Source: Corynebacterium haematomassiliense
GTDB taxonomy: Bacteria; Actinomycetota; Actinomycetes; Mycobacteriales; Mycobacteriaceae
Direction of reading: 5' to 3'
Assembly: GCF_013978595.1 (NCBI RefSeq)
Contig: NZ_JACDTZ010000001.1
Location: 1,178,001-1,242,000, forward strand
DNA length: 64,000 nucleotides
Made by a program: the position numbers and the translations under genes. The notes under the pieces are model-generated. The model saw only the letters and a program-made list of their open reading frames with translations, did not search any database and was not told the origin of the DNA. Below are positions 25,769 to 34,473 of this stretch, piece after piece (within the stretch, counting starts at the first letter, position 1; the number at the start of each line of letters is the position of its first letter).

Positions 25769-27751
25769 CTAGCGGCCATGAATTTGGGAAAGCATCTCGT
25801 TGTAGCGGCGCCATTCCTCGTCGTCGGTCTCCTCCGCGCGACGGTCCGACTCGGCCGTTTCCGCCTTATCCTCGCGCCACCAACGGAGGAACAGCTCGCC
25901 GAAGACGATCACCAGCGGGAAAGAGCCGGACGCCCACGCGATGCCGCCGCCGTCCTTCTGCACGGCGAGCAGGTCCGGGTTCCACGGCAGCTCCAGCGAG
26001 CGGTAGAACTCCTCGCCCATCACGGAACCGAGCTGCATGAGGTACACGCCCATGAACAGGTGGAACGGCATGGACACCCACAGCCACAACAGGCGCACCT
26101 TCGCGGTGGGGCGGCCCTCGATCTCGTCGGGGCCGATGAGCTCCCAGAAGTAGAGGTAGCCGGAGATAAGGAACGCGGCGTTCATGATGACGTGGCCGGC
26201 GTGCTCGGAGATCATGAGCTCGTAGAACGGCTGGATCACGTACATGGCGTAGAACACCACCAAAAACTGGATGGTGGACACCGGCGAGAACGTCACCGCG
26301 CGCAGGAACTTCGAGCTCTGGAAGCTTTCCGCCCACAGGCGCGGATTGAACTCGCCGGCCGGGTACGCCTCGCGCACGAGCGTCAGCGGCGCACCGAGCA
26401 CCAGGAACACCGGCACGCCCATGGACAGGATCATGTGCACCGTCATGTGCGCGGAGTAGGAGGCGGGCATGTGCATGCCCATGCCGGAGCTCAGCGTGAC
26501 GATGACCATCGCGCAACCGGCCAGCCACCACAGCGTGCGCGCGACCGGCCAGCCGTCCACCCTGCGAACCAGGTGCAGGTAGTACGCCGCCAGCAGGATC
26601 GCAATGACGCTGAACAGCAGCTCCGGGCGCCAGGTAGTCAGCCAGTTCGTCCAGGTCAACGGCTCGGTGAGGTTGTAGCCCATCTGGATCTGCATGCGGG
26701 TCAGATTCGGGTCCAGCGGCGGCGGGGGCGGGGGGCGCCCGAGCGGGACGGCCAGGCCGGCAATCGCCGCCATGATGAGCACCTCGCCCGCGGCAAGGCG
26801 GGTGAACGCCCTGGGCTGGGTGTCGAGCTGTGGGATGGTCCGCTCGCGGTGCACGTAGCCGATCATGCCGAGGACGACAATGCCGACAGTCTTGATGATC
26901 AGCACCCAGCCGTAGCTGTACTGCGTCAGGTCCTCCAGACGCACCCGTACCAGCGCGTTGACCACACCGGAGACGGCCATGGCCATGATGGAAAACAGCG
27001 CGATGCGGGAGTAACGCTGGGTGGCGGCGGTGAGGCCGGGGCCTCGTCGTAAAGCATGTGCGACAAGCGCCATCAGCCCGCCGACCCAGAGCAGCATGGC
27101 TACCAGGTGCCAGATCAGCGAGTTGGTGCCGAAGTCGTGCGCGCCGCCGGTGGCCGAGTGGCCCGTCAGCGCGATCGGCATGACCACCACGATCGCGCCG
27201 ACGAACAGCCAGACCTGGGACCACCAGCTGGTCGCGGTGTAGGCAAACGCCGCGACGACGGCGGCGAAGACGGCGACGATGAGCCACACGCGCGCGTCCG
27301 CCACCTGGTCCAGCGCCTGCGACCATGCGGCTGCCTCGAACAGGACGGTTTTGAGCGGCTGGCCGGAGACGTCCGAAAGCACCAGCGGGATCATGGCGAG
27401 CCCGATCAGCGCGATGCCCGCGCTGGCGTGGGCGCCGGTCCGCGAGGCGAGGTGGCCGTCGACGGTCAGGCGGGCGCCGTTGAGGTCTTCTTGGGTCTGC
27501 TTCGGCGGGATGAGGAAGGCAGAGAGCAAAAACGAGCCCGTGGCCAGCGCCATGAGCAGCCACGCGACGCCACGCAGCGCCGGCAGCCCGACCGTGGTGG
27601 CCGCGCCCGGATCCGGGATGCCCAGTTCCGCGAGCGAGCCGCCCGAGAACGCCTCCCCCACCGCGCCCGCGACAACGGCCGCGATGGCGAACGCGGCCAG
27701 ATACAGCGGCCAAGCGGGGGCGACGGTGCGAGTGCGGGCGGGTGCAGTCAT
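25769..27751 (-). CDS. Copper-resistance CopD / cytochrome c oxidase assembly CtaG fusion
   Basis: 660 residues from ATG 27751, with about 15 membrane segments. The N-terminal half is CopD-like (GSFLLSAFLIPP, LIVAVFAAVVAAFAY, HLVAMLLWVGGLMALVAH); the C-terminal half is a caa3-type CtaG domain (GMGMHMPASYSAHMTVHMIL with Met/His clusters, EHAGHVIMNAAFLISGYLYFWELIG). This bifunctional arrangement is usual in actinobacteria and is thought to handle copper for the heme-copper oxidase. TAGGGT lies seven bases before the start, indicating a leaderless mRNA. Confidence 0.92.
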   Translation of the reverse strand: MTAPARTRTVAPAWPLYLAAFAIAAVVAGAVGEAFSGGSLAELGIPDPGAATTVGLPALRGVAWLLMALATGSFLLSAFLIPPKQTQEDLNGARLTVDGHLASRTGAHASAGIALIGLAMIPLVLSDVSGQPLKTVLFEAAAWSQALDQVADARVWLIVAVFAAVVAAFAYTATSWWSQVWLFVGAIVVVMPIALTGHSATGGAHDFGTNSLIWHLVAMLLWVGGLMALVAHALRRGPGLTAATQRYSRIALFSIMAMAVSGVVNALVRVRLEDLTQYSYGWVLIIKTVGIVVLGMIGYVHRERTIPQLDTQPRAFTRLAAGEVLIMAAIAGLAVPLGRPPPPPPLDPNLTRMQIQMGYNLTEPLTWTNWLTTWRPELLFSVIAILLAAYYLHLVRRVDGWPVARTLWWLAGCAMVIVTLSSGMGMHMPASYSAHMTVHMILSMGVPVFLVLGAPLTLVREAYPAGEFNPRLWAESFQSSKFLRAVTFSPVSTIQFLVVFYAMYVIQPFYELMISEHAGHVIMNAAFLISGYLYFWELIGPDEIEGRPTAKVRLLWLWVSMPFHLFMGVYLMQLGSVMGEEFYRSLELPWNPDLLAVQKDGGGIAWASGSFPLVIVFGELFLRWWREDKAETAESDRRAEETDDEEWRRYNEMLSQIHGR

Positions 27752-27806
27752 GCCGCATACCCTACTTTCGCGTGTGCCTGAGCCATAACTACAATCAGCC
27801 GGTGTT

Positions 27807-27880
27807 GCCCCCATAGCTCAGTGGATTAGAGCATCCGGTTTCTACCCGGCTGGTCGCGGGTTCGAATCCTGCTGGGGGCG
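27807..27880 (+). tRNA. tRNA-Arg (anticodon TCT)
   Basis: Acceptor GCCCCCA/TGGGGGC, anticodon loop TTTCTAC giving TCT, T-arm GGTTCGAATCC; no encoded CCA. The DNA immediately after it turns into IS3 debris, so the locus may be an insertion hot spot. Confidence 0.95.
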
Positions 27881-27893
27881 CAAATTGCTGCAC

Positions 27894-28085
27894 TTAATAT
27901 CGTGGGTAGATAGCCCACTGCAATAAGTAGACAATAACCATGGGCGCCCCGCAGAGACCGGCAATCACGTAAATAGTCCTAACCGTGTTGGCGGAGGTTC
28001 CGTATGTTTCAGCTACTCCAGCACAGACCCCTGCTATGAGCTTGCCGTCCTCGACTCGGTGCCATTTTTCTCGCTGGGGCGCTAT
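27894..28085 (-). pseudogene. PspC-domain membrane protein, possibly starting at ATA or broken at its start
   Basis: An open frame of 63 codons without ATG, GTG or TTG reads APQREKWHRVEDGK, then LIAGVCAGVAETYGTSANTV, RTIYVIAGLCGAPMVIVYLL and QWAIYPRY. This is a full-length PspC domain: the basic start, GVCAGVAE motif, and the single membrane segment ending in a Trp-x-x-x-Pro. A GGAGG site lies 3 nt before an ATA codon at 28085, where ATG is expected. Either initiation is at AUA or a point change has silenced the gene. A stop codon lies not far upstream in frame. Confidence 0.55.
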
Positions 28086-28218
28086 GAACCTCCGTACTCA
28101 AATGTCGAGACGCCGCTACTACTGCTTGCCACGTTTGTGTTCACAACGATTCTGAGACACATTCCGTGGCGGTGTGCTCGAGCTGCATCGTGACCCAGCT
28201 TTCCCGCATAGGCTAAGA

Positions 28219-28782
<564 letters not shown>

Positions 28783-28800
<18 letters not shown>

Positions 28801-29091
28801 TTCCGACGCGACAAACCCCGAAGCGGCCTGCAACAACTCGTTGGTGTCGTGCAGCTGTTGATTTTCTCGATGCAGCTTCGCCCCTGACACAAGGTCCTCG
28901 GGCATTGATTCCACAACACGTCCTTCGCGACGAGCGGCTTGCGCCCATCGCCTCGCTGTGTGGCACGAGACGCCCAGCTTTGGTGCCACGATCTTGCATG
29001 CTTCCTGCGTCGAAATATTCTCCGCCAGAATACGATCTCCAACAAGGCGAACGTCACGGTCCTTCGCACCCTGATCAAACTTCTTCGGCAT
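28783..29091 (-). CDS. IS3-family transposase orfA
   Basis: 102 residues: MPKKFDQGAKDRDVRLVGDR followed by a helix-turn-helix (ISTQEACKIVAPKLGVSCHT) and a C-terminal leucine-zipper-like helix (LHRENQQLHDTNELLQAA). This is the DNA-binding OrfA that normally fuses with OrfB by programmed frameshifting. The frame itself is intact, but without a working orfB the element cannot transpose by itself. Confidence 0.85.
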
Positions 29092-29306
29092 GTTCGAAGA
29101 TTTTCCCAGCTACTCAAACGGAACAAAACCTAGGGCACTTCATACTTTTTGTCTGAGGTTTGGCAATTTGCAGGGTCTTTGATACCGGTTCAATAACAAT
29201 TCTCGGGTTTGGTGCAGAAGTGCTTGAAATGTGATGTGGGTTACTGGTTGGGTTTGAAGTGTTCCCACCAATCAACACCGCAAGGATGCGGAGATAGGTG
29301 AGTACC

Positions 29307-29402
29307 ATGAAAATGAAGAAGATCATTTCGTCAGCGATGGCTACTTCACTTTTGGCGACAGGTCTTATTGGGGCAGGGGAAGCATCGCCGGCATTCGCGT
29401 AA
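29307..29402 (+). CDS. 31-residue ORF consisting of a complete signal peptide
   Basis: The ORF encodes MKMKKIISSAMATSLLATG then LIGAGEASPAFA and stops. It has a charged n-region, hydrophobic h-region and an AxA-type cleavage site exactly at the stop codon. Nothing would remain after signal peptidase action. A GATAGGTGAG stretch precedes ATG 29307. Either it is the leftover of a secreted protein whose mature part is lost, or a genuine small peptide. It is followed by a tiny membrane protein gene; both sit between IS3 remnants in DNA richer in A/T than the surroundings. Confidence 0.4.
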   Translation: MKMKKIISSAMATSLLATGLIGAGEASPAFA

Positions 29403-29445
29403 CAGGTTGCTCTTCTCAGTAGATTCATCGGAGGAGATTCTAAAG

Positions 29446-29637
29446 ATGAAAAACGCAAAAAAAATTACAGCTGCACTGATATTCTTTGCTCTCGGAGTTC
29501 TCTTAATCGTTCTTAAACGGCTAGGAATCATGGAAGACAACGCTGTTAGCTGGATAATAGCCGGTTTAATTCTTGCATCGACAGGAACCGGAATTTATCT
29601 TGCCTCGCGCGAGCATAACGCACAGATAAATCCTTAA
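29446..29637 (+). CDS. Small two-TM membrane protein, function unknown
   Basis: 63 residues from ATG 29446: ITAALIFFALGVLLIVL and SWIIAGLILASTGTGIYLA are two membrane helices flanked by Lys/Arg and a polar tail (REHNAQINP). A GGAGGAG site lies about 10 nt upstream. An ATG at 29368 would add 26 unlikely residues. Two-helix proteins of this size include immunity, holin-like and regulatory peptides; none can be assigned. A strong terminator follows at 29651. Confidence 0.6.
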   Translation: MKNAKKITAALIFFALGVLLIVLKRLGIMEDNAVSWIIAGLILASTGTGIYLASREHNAQINP

Positions 29638-29650
29638 ATCATAGAGACAT

Positions 29651-29694
29651 AAAAGCGGGTGGAAAGTCTGCAAGTAGGCTTTCCACCCGCTTTT
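29651..29694. terminator. Strong bidirectional terminator
   Basis: A perfect 16-bp stem (AAAAGCGGGTGGAAAG, 29651-29666, paired with 29679-29694) around a 12-nt loop, with T-runs on both strands. It closes the small membrane protein gene. Confidence 0.9.
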
Positions 29695-29774
29695 ACACGT
29701 TAGATATGTAAGCTAAGAAGCAGATTTAAATAAAAAGAACCGGCAGGGGTGCAAACCTACCGGTTCGAAAAGTC

Positions 29775-29936
29775 TGAAGTGCCCCGAGTTTTGTTCCTAG
29801 GCTTTTGCCTTGGTTTCCATTATTTCTTGACTGGGTGGTGTTTCCAAAATTCGGCTTCGGCTTCAGCCGGGGTGCGGTAGTCCAGGCTTTGGTGGAGCCG
29901 TGATTCGTTCCACCAATCCGCAATGTACGGGCGCTT
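29775..29936 (-). pseudogene. IS3-family transposase orfB, C-terminal fragment with 3' inverted repeat
   Basis: The minus strand reads YIADWWNESRLHQSLDYRTP, AEAEAEFWKHHPVKK and stop, the characteristic end of IS3 transposases. Beyond the stop lies the 3' inverted repeat at 29775 (TGAAGTGCCCCGAGTTTTG on the plus strand), nearly identical to the 5' repeat of the other IS3 remnant at 29121-29142. Everything upstream of about 29936 is gone. Confidence 0.8.
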
Positions 29937-29939
29937 CGA

Positions 29940-30380
29940 TTCTGGAGACTACTACTTAAAGCTCGTTCGCGCAGTAGGATTATCTACGGTGCCTCGAGAT
30001 TTTCTGATTCGGTGCGCCCCGGGGTGGGGTTTTAAGGTTGCTTCCGAGGTGGGGTGTTGCGGTATGGGCCGTTGTGGCGTTGCTTCGCGGCCTGAGCAAA
30101 GCGCAGGCAGGGGGGTGCGGAACGATGCCGCCGAACCAGACACTGCCGGGGTGCGCTTTTCGTTTGTGTGGTTCGGGGGTCGCTGACGCAAATGGGCTCT
30201 GGCGACCGAGCACTGCCGATTTTCGCAAGATTTTACATAAGACGTTGGCAATAAGTCTGTAACCTGCGCGTTCACTTTCGTCCGCGAACCGCGATTGTCA
30301 ACTTTTACGAGAACGCCCTTCGCTTAACGACGTCACTCCGCCCACCAACCGCTAACTTGAGACCAACTTCTCACAGTGTG
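29940..30380. other. Intergenic stretch without a convincing gene
   Basis: About 440 bp between IS3 debris and the promoter of the MHS transporter. Open frames on both strands have no start signals and no recognisable product. Several G-runs occur on the plus strand between 30018 and 30120. I see no RNA gene. Confidence 0.4.
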
Positions 30381-30381
30381 A

Positions 30382-30416
30382 TACATTCTCAATCATTCAA
30401 TGAGATCTGGATCTCA
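30382..30416 (+). promoter_or_regulatory. Promoter and operator-like palindrome of the MHS transporter
   Basis: A TACATT -10 candidate (30382-30387) is followed, where the transcript would start, by the quasi-palindrome TGAGATCTGGATCTCA (30401-30416). A repressor of GntR/FadR or TetR type could bind there; the regulator is not in the window. Confidence 0.35.
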
Positions 30417-30440
30417 CACAGTGGAACGAAAGGACGGGCG

Positions 30441-31823
30441 ATGACCACCAGCGTCGAACACCACCCCACTCCCCAACCAGCGGCACCCGCTGCGCTCCGG
30501 GAGACCACCCCGGAGGAGCGCCGCCGCGTCCGACTCGCCTCCACCATCGGCACGACGATCGAGTTCTACGACTTCTACGCGTACGCCACCGCCGCCGTGG
30601 CGGTGTTTCCGTTCCTGTTCTTCCCCAAGTCGGAGTCCAGCACGGTCGCGCTGCTGTCCTCGTTTGCCACCTTCGGCCTGGCGTTCATCGCCCGCCCGCT
30701 CGGCTCGGTGCTGTTCGGCCACTTCGGCGACAAGATCGGCCGCAAGGCCACCCTGGTCGGCGCGCTGCTGACCATGGGCATCGCCACCTTTATCATCGGC
30801 CTGTTGCCCACCTACGCGCAGGCCGGCATTTGGGCGCCGGCGCTGCTGGCCCTGATGCGCTTCTGCCAGGGCCTGGGCCTCGGCGGTGAGTGGTCCGGTG
30901 CGGCTCTGCTGTCCACAGAAACAGCTGCTAAGGGACGCCGCGCGTGGGCCGGCATGTGGCCCCAACTCGGCGCGCCGTTCGGGTTCCTGCTGGCCAACGG
31001 CCTGTTCCTGATCCTGGTGACGGTCCTGGGACACACGTCCGGCGACTTCGAGGACGCGTTCATGGCCTGGGGCTGGCGCGTGCCATTCCTGCTGTCCATC
31101 GTGATGGTCATCATCGGACTGTGGGTGCGCCTGCAGGTTGAGGAAACCCCGGTGTTCCAGCAGGTGGAGCAAAACGACCAGAAGGCCGCCTCCCCGCTGG
31201 CCGAGGTGTTCAAGACCGCCTGGAAGCCGCTGATCCAGGGCACGTTCATCATGGTCGGCTGCTACACGCTGTTCTACATCGTGACCACCTGGTTCCTCTC
31301 CTACGGCATCGGCTCCGCCGAGGAGGGCGTGGGCCTGGGCATCGCATACCCGACGTTTTTGAAGCTGCAGCTGGTGTGCATCTTCGGGTTCATGCTGGGC
31401 ATCCCGGTCGCGGCGCACCTGGCCGACACGTACGGACGACGCCCGACGCTGGGTCTGACGTCCGTGGCCATCATCGTCTACGGCCTGTGCTTCAAGTGGC
31501 TGCTCAACCCGGAGACGTTCACGATGGTCTCCCTGGGCATCTTCCTGTTCATCGGCATGATCCTGATGGGCTTCATCTTCGGCCCGATGTCCGCAATCCT
31601 GCCGGAGCTGTTCCCCTCCAACGTGCGCTACACCGGCTCGGGCATCGCCTACAACGTATCCTCCATCCTCGGTGCTGCGATCGCCCCGTTCATCGCCACG
31701 GCGCTGAGCTCCAACTACGGCCCGAAGGCGGTGGGCTACTACCTGGTGGTCGTCACCGCGATCTCGTTGGTGGCCATCCTCACCGCACCTGAGACCAAGG
31801 ACCAGGAGATGCACGAAATCTAA
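30441..31823 (+). CDS. MFS transporter, metabolite:H+ symporter (MHS) family
   Basis: 460 residues from ATG 30441, behind an AAGGAC site. Twelve membrane segments. The MHS signature is clear: RLASTIGTTIEFYDFYAYAT at helix 1, ARPLGSVLFGHFGDKIGRKA in loop 2-3 and LMRFCQGLGLGGEWSGAAL in helix 4. The family includes ProP, ShiA and dicarboxylate carriers, so a proton-coupled uptake role is likely, but the substrate cannot be read from sequence. Single-gene unit closed by a UUCG terminator. Confidence 0.92.
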   Translation: MTTSVEHHPTPQPAAPAALRETTPEERRRVRLASTIGTTIEFYDFYAYATAAVAVFPFLFFPKSESSTVALLSSFATFGLAFIARPLGSVLFGHFGDKIGRKATLVGALLTMGIATFIIGLLPTYAQAGIWAPALLALMRFCQGLGLGGEWSGAALLSTETAAKGRRAWAGMWPQLGAPFGFLLANGLFLILVTVLGHTSGDFEDAFMAWGWRVPFLLSIVMVIIGLWVRLQVEETPVFQQVEQNDQKAASPLAEVFKTAWKPLIQGTFIMVGCYTLFYIVTTWFLSYGIGSAEEGVGLGIAYPTFLKLQLVCIFGFMLGIPVAAHLADTYGRRPTLGLTSVAIIVYGLCFKWLLNPETFTMVSLGIFLFIGMILMGFIFGPMSAILPELFPSNVRYTGSGIAYNVSSILGAAIAPFIATALSSNYGPKAVGYYLVVVTAISLVAILTAPETKDQEMHEI

Positions 31824-31845
31824 CGCGTCGTACAAAACCTGAACT

Positions 31846-31870
31846 CGGGCGGCTTCGGCCGCCCGTTTTT
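31846..31870 (+). terminator. UUCG-loop terminator of the MHS transporter gene
   Basis: 8-bp stem CGGGCGGC/GCCGCCCG closed by a TTCG tetraloop and followed by TTTTT. It is itself bracketed by an inverted repeat, AAAACCTGAACTC (31834-31846) and its complement at 31899-31911. Confidence 0.92.
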
Positions 31871-31990
31871 CACGCCACCACCCCGTCAAACGCCCCCTGA
31901 GTTCAGGTTTTCACCGAGGCCACCAAACGCGCACACCTCCAACACCCGAAGCCCTTGCTTTCCACTCCGGAAAGTGACACACTTGCAGAC

Positions 31991-32431
31991 ATGGAAAGCA
32001 ACAAGCCGCCGCAAACGCAGATCTCCCGCGAAGAAGCCCGCGCCGCCCTCGAGCAGATCGACGGGATCGAGCGCGGAACACAACGCAAACACACACCGCC
32101 GTGGGCTTACGCCATCCTCGGCACCAGTTTCGGCATCACGATCGCCGGCACGATCATCGGCTGGAAGTACTGGTGGGTGCTGTTCGTGCTCATCGCCATC
32201 GCCTGCATCGCGCTCGCTGTCTGGGACAACAACCGCAACGTGCGCCCGAGCATGAAGCAGCCGATCCAGGAAGACCCGAAGACAAACTGGGCCGCCGCAC
32301 TTGCTCCAATGCTCGTCTTTCCGCTGACCTGGTTGGTCCCCGAGGGCAGTGTGGTCGGCGGGGTCATCGCCGGCGTAATCACGGCGGTCATATTCACGGC
32401 CGTCATGATCCACGAAAGCAGGAACCGATGA
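31991..32431 (+). CDS. Small four-TM membrane protein paired with a winged-helix regulator
   Basis: 146 residues from ATG 31991. A charged cytoplasmic start (ISREEARAALEQIDGIERG) precedes helices YAILGTSFGITIAGTIIG, WVLFVLIAIACIALAVW, AALAPMLVFPLTWLV and VVGGVIAGVITAVIFTAVM. The next gene starts inside its stop codon (ATGA), so the two are translated together. Membrane protein plus small winged-helix regulator is a common actinobacterial pair, but its function is unknown. Confidence 0.8.
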   Translation: MESNKPPQTQISREEARAALEQIDGIERGTQRKHTPPWAYAILGTSFGITIAGTIIGWKYWWVLFVLIAIACIALAVWDNNRNVRPSMKQPIQEDPKTNWAAALAPMLVFPLTWLVPEGSVVGGVIAGVITAVIFTAVMIHESRNR

Positions 32432-32748
32432 ACGCCCCGGCCATCGACCCCGTCATTCACCCCCTGGCCAGGTTGAAGATTTGTGCGGCGCTGTACGGGG
32501 CGGGAGCCGTCGAGAAGCAAACGTCCCGGCACGAGATGCGCTTCAGCTCCCTGCGAGACAAAACCGACCTGTCTGATTCGGCCCTGTCGAAGCAGCTGGC
32601 CACGCTGGAGGAGCACGGCTACGTCACGCGTTTCCGCGAGTACGGCTCCACTCGCGCGAAGGACACGGTGTGGGTCACGCTCACCGCAACGGGCGCGGAG
32701 GCCTTTGAAAACCACACGGCCGCGTTGCGCGAGATCGCTGGCGGGTAG
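32428..32748 (+). CDS. Winged-helix transcriptional regulator (MarR/PadR-like)
   Basis: 106 residues. Helix-turn-helix MRFSSLRDKTDLSDSALSKQ with recognition helix SALSKQLATLEEHGYV, wing RFREYGSTRAKDTVWVTLT and C-terminal helix of HTH_34-type regulators. Probably controls its own operon with the upstream membrane protein. Its TAG stop codon is part of the -10 box (TAGATT) of cmrA. Confidence 0.85.
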   Translation: MNAPAIDPVIHPLARLKICAALYGAGAVEKQTSRHEMRFSSLRDKTDLSDSALSKQLATLEEHGYVTRFREYGSTRAKDTVWVTLTATGAEAFENHTAALREIAGG

Positions 32749-32751
32749 ATT
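32746..32751 (+). promoter_or_regulatory. -10 box of leaderless cmrA-orn transcript
   Basis: TAGATT ends seven bases before ATG 32759, and no ribosome site exists. The first three bases are the stop codon of the regulator gene. Confidence 0.6.
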
Positions 32752-32758
32752 CGTCCAC

Positions 32759-33565
32759 ATGAGTTTTCCCGCACCTGCACCCGGCGCGTTCGCGCTGATC
32801 ACCGGCGCGAGCCAAGGCATCGGCGAGGCCGTCGCCCGCCAGCTCGCGGCCGAAGGCCACAATCTGATCGTCGTCGCTCGCCGTGAGGAGGTGCTGCAAA
32901 AGCTTGGCGACGAGCTCTCGCACACCCACGGCATCGATGTGGAAATCTTCGCCGGGGACCTGTCCAAAAAGCGCGACGTCGACGCGCTGCTTCAGCACAT
33001 TGCGCAGCGCACGATCCACATCTGCGTCAACTCCGCCGGCATCGCCAGCTTTGGCCCGTTCATGCGTCAGGACTGGGACTACGAGACGAACCAGTTCAAC
33101 CTGAACGCCACGGCGGTGTTCCGCATTACCAAGGCCGTGCTGGACCAGATGGTTCCGCGCGGCGAGGGCGCACTGTGCAACGTCGGCTCCGCCGCCGGCA
33201 ACCTGCCGATCCCGAACAACGCCACCTACGTGTTCACCAAAGCCGGCGTGAATATGTTCACCGAGGCACTGCACTACGAGCTGAAGGACTCCGGCGTGCA
33301 CGTCACGCTGCTCGCCCCGGGGCCAGTGCGCGAGGCCTACATCCCGGAAGAAGAGCAGTCCATCGTGGACAAGGTCGTGCCGGACTTTTTGTGGACCACC
33401 TACGAGTCCTGCGCCGCCGACACCATCGCCGCCATGCGCAAGAACCGCCGCCGCATCGTGCCGGGCCCGCTTTCGAAGGCCATGGATGTGGTCTCCAACT
33501 ACGCGCCGCGCGGCGTACTGCCACCGATTATGGGCAAGTTCTACGCCCAGATGGGAGAGGAATAG
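32759..33565 (+). CDS. cmrA: Mycolate reductase CmrA-like short-chain dehydrogenase
   Basis: 268 residues from ATG 32759. SDR fold: ALITGASQGIGEAVARQLAA (NADPH motif), ICVNSAGIASFG, catalytic Ser in NVGSAAGNLP and the YVFTK motif (Tyr-x-x-x-Lys). The C-terminal region FLWTTYESCAADTIAAMRKN and its position directly before orn match CmrA of Corynebacterium and Rv2509 of M. tuberculosis, which reduce the beta-keto intermediate to mature mycolic acid. Orthology is inferred from similarity by eye and from synteny with orn, which follows without a gap. Confidence 0.85.
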   Translation: MSFPAPAPGAFALITGASQGIGEAVARQLAAEGHNLIVVARREEVLQKLGDELSHTHGIDVEIFAGDLSKKRDVDALLQHIAQRTIHICVNSAGIASFGPFMRQDWDYETNQFNLNATAVFRITKAVLDQMVPRGEGALCNVGSAAGNLPIPNNATYVFTKAGVNMFTEALHYELKDSGVHVTLLAPGPVREAYIPEEEQSIVDKVVPDFLWTTYESCAADTIAAMRKNRRRIVPGPLSKAMDVVSNYAPRGVLPPIMGKFYAQMGEE

Positions 33566-34195
33566 ATGGACATCGCCGCCAAAGACAACCGCATCGTCTG
33601 GGTGGATCTGGAGATGACGGGGCTCGATCCCGCCCGCCACGTCATCGTTGAGGTTGCAGCGCTGGTCACGGACGCGGAGCTGAACATCATCGACGAGGGC
33701 GTGGACATGGTCGTGCACGCCACCGACGCTGAGCTCGCGGAGATGGACGACTTTGTCACCCAGATGCACTCCGAAAACGGTCTGTTGGACGACATCAAGG
33801 CGTCCGCCGTCAGTATCGAGCAGGCGGAGGATGCGGTGCTCGAGCTCGTCGAAAAGCACTGCGATCCCGCGCACCCCGCACCGCTTGCTGGCAACTCGAT
33901 CGCCACCGACCGCACGTTCATCCGCGCGCAGATGCCGCGGCTGGACACGGCGCTGCACTACCGCATGATCGACGTCTCCACGGTCAAGGAGCTGTCACGC
34001 CGCTGGTTCCCCAAGGCGTACTTCAACCAGCCGCAAAAGGGCATGGCGCACCGCGCGCTGGCGGACATCGTGGAGTCCATCCGCGAGCTGGATTACTACC
34101 GACGCGCGGTGTTCGTGCCCTCCCCCGGGCCGGATACGGAGGCTGCCGTGGGAGCGGCCGCAGGCGCAACCGACGCCTACCAGCCGTTTTTGTGA
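33566..34195 (+). CDS. orn: Oligoribonuclease
   Basis: 209 residues. DEDDh exonuclease that degrades 2-5-nt RNAs, including the pGpG-type products of signalling. [20 protein letters not shown] (Asp-Glu), [15 protein letters not shown] (Asp) and [15 protein letters not shown] (His-Asp) give the full catalytic set. It starts the base after the cmrA stop codon. Followed by tRNA-His. Confidence 0.96.
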   Translation: MDIAAKDNRIVWVDLEMTGLDPARHVIVEVAALVTDAELNIIDEGVDMVVHATDAELAEMDDFVTQMHSENGLLDDIKASAVSIEQAEDAVLELVEKHCDPAHPAPLAGNSIATDRTFIRAQMPRLDTALHYRMIDVSTVKELSRRWFPKAYFNQPQKGMAHRALADIVESIRELDYYRRAVFVPSPGPDTEAAVGAAAGATDAYQPFL

Positions 34196-34241
34196 AAACA
34201 CGGTGAGGGGCTAAGGTAGTTCCCGCTGCAAAAACAGCGAT

Positions 34242-34318
34242 GGTGGCTGTAGTTCAGCTGGTAGAGCACCAGGTTGTGATCCTGGGTGTCGCGGGTTCGA
34301 GTCCCGTCAGCCACCCCA
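34242..34318 (+). tRNA. tRNA-His (anticodon GTG), island integration target
   Basis: Acceptor GTGGCTG/CAGCCAC with the extra G-1 opposite C73, anticodon loop TTGTGAT giving GTG, T-arm GGTTCGAGTCC and encoded CCA. Its last 38 bases are part of a 40-bp sequence repeated exactly at 45238-45277, so the 3' half of the present gene was supplied by the integrated element. Confidence 0.97.
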
Positions 34319-34320
34319 AA
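34281..34320 (+). other. attL, left attachment site
   Basis: 40 bp, from CCTGGGTGTCGCGGG to CAGCCACCCCAAA, covering the anticodon-stem end to the CCA of tRNA-His. Identical to attR at 45238-45277. Confidence 0.93.
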
Positions 34321-34322
34321 AA

Positions 34323-34356
34323 TACCCCGTAGCCTGCATAAACAGGTTACGGGGTA
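34323..34356 (+). terminator. Terminator supplied to tRNA-His by the island
   Basis: 14-bp stem with one wobble (TACCCCGTAGCCTG, 34323-34336, with 34343-34356) around CATAAA, directly after the tRNA. Confidence 0.65.
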
Positions 34357-34372
34357 CATTGCTTTAATCGCC

Positions 34373-34397
34373 GGGTACGTTAAAGAGTACGTTATAG
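34373..34397 (+). repeat. Integrase arm-type repeats near attL
   Basis: Two copies of GTACGTTA (GGTACGTTA and AGTACGTTA) spaced 12 bp. The same octamer with the same spacing recurs near attR at 45109-45129. Confidence 0.55.
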
Positions 34398-34473
34398 ATT
34401 CTAGAAATCAGGCGCGGGTTAAGTAGCAGAAAGTGTGTCTGATTTTCGGGGTTATCACTGATCAGGCAGCATA

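Noticed and set aside
29952-30275. 107-codon minus-strand ORF between IS3 debris and the MHS transporter
   Set aside because: No ribosome site, Pro/Arg-rich composition, and no similarity that I recognise.
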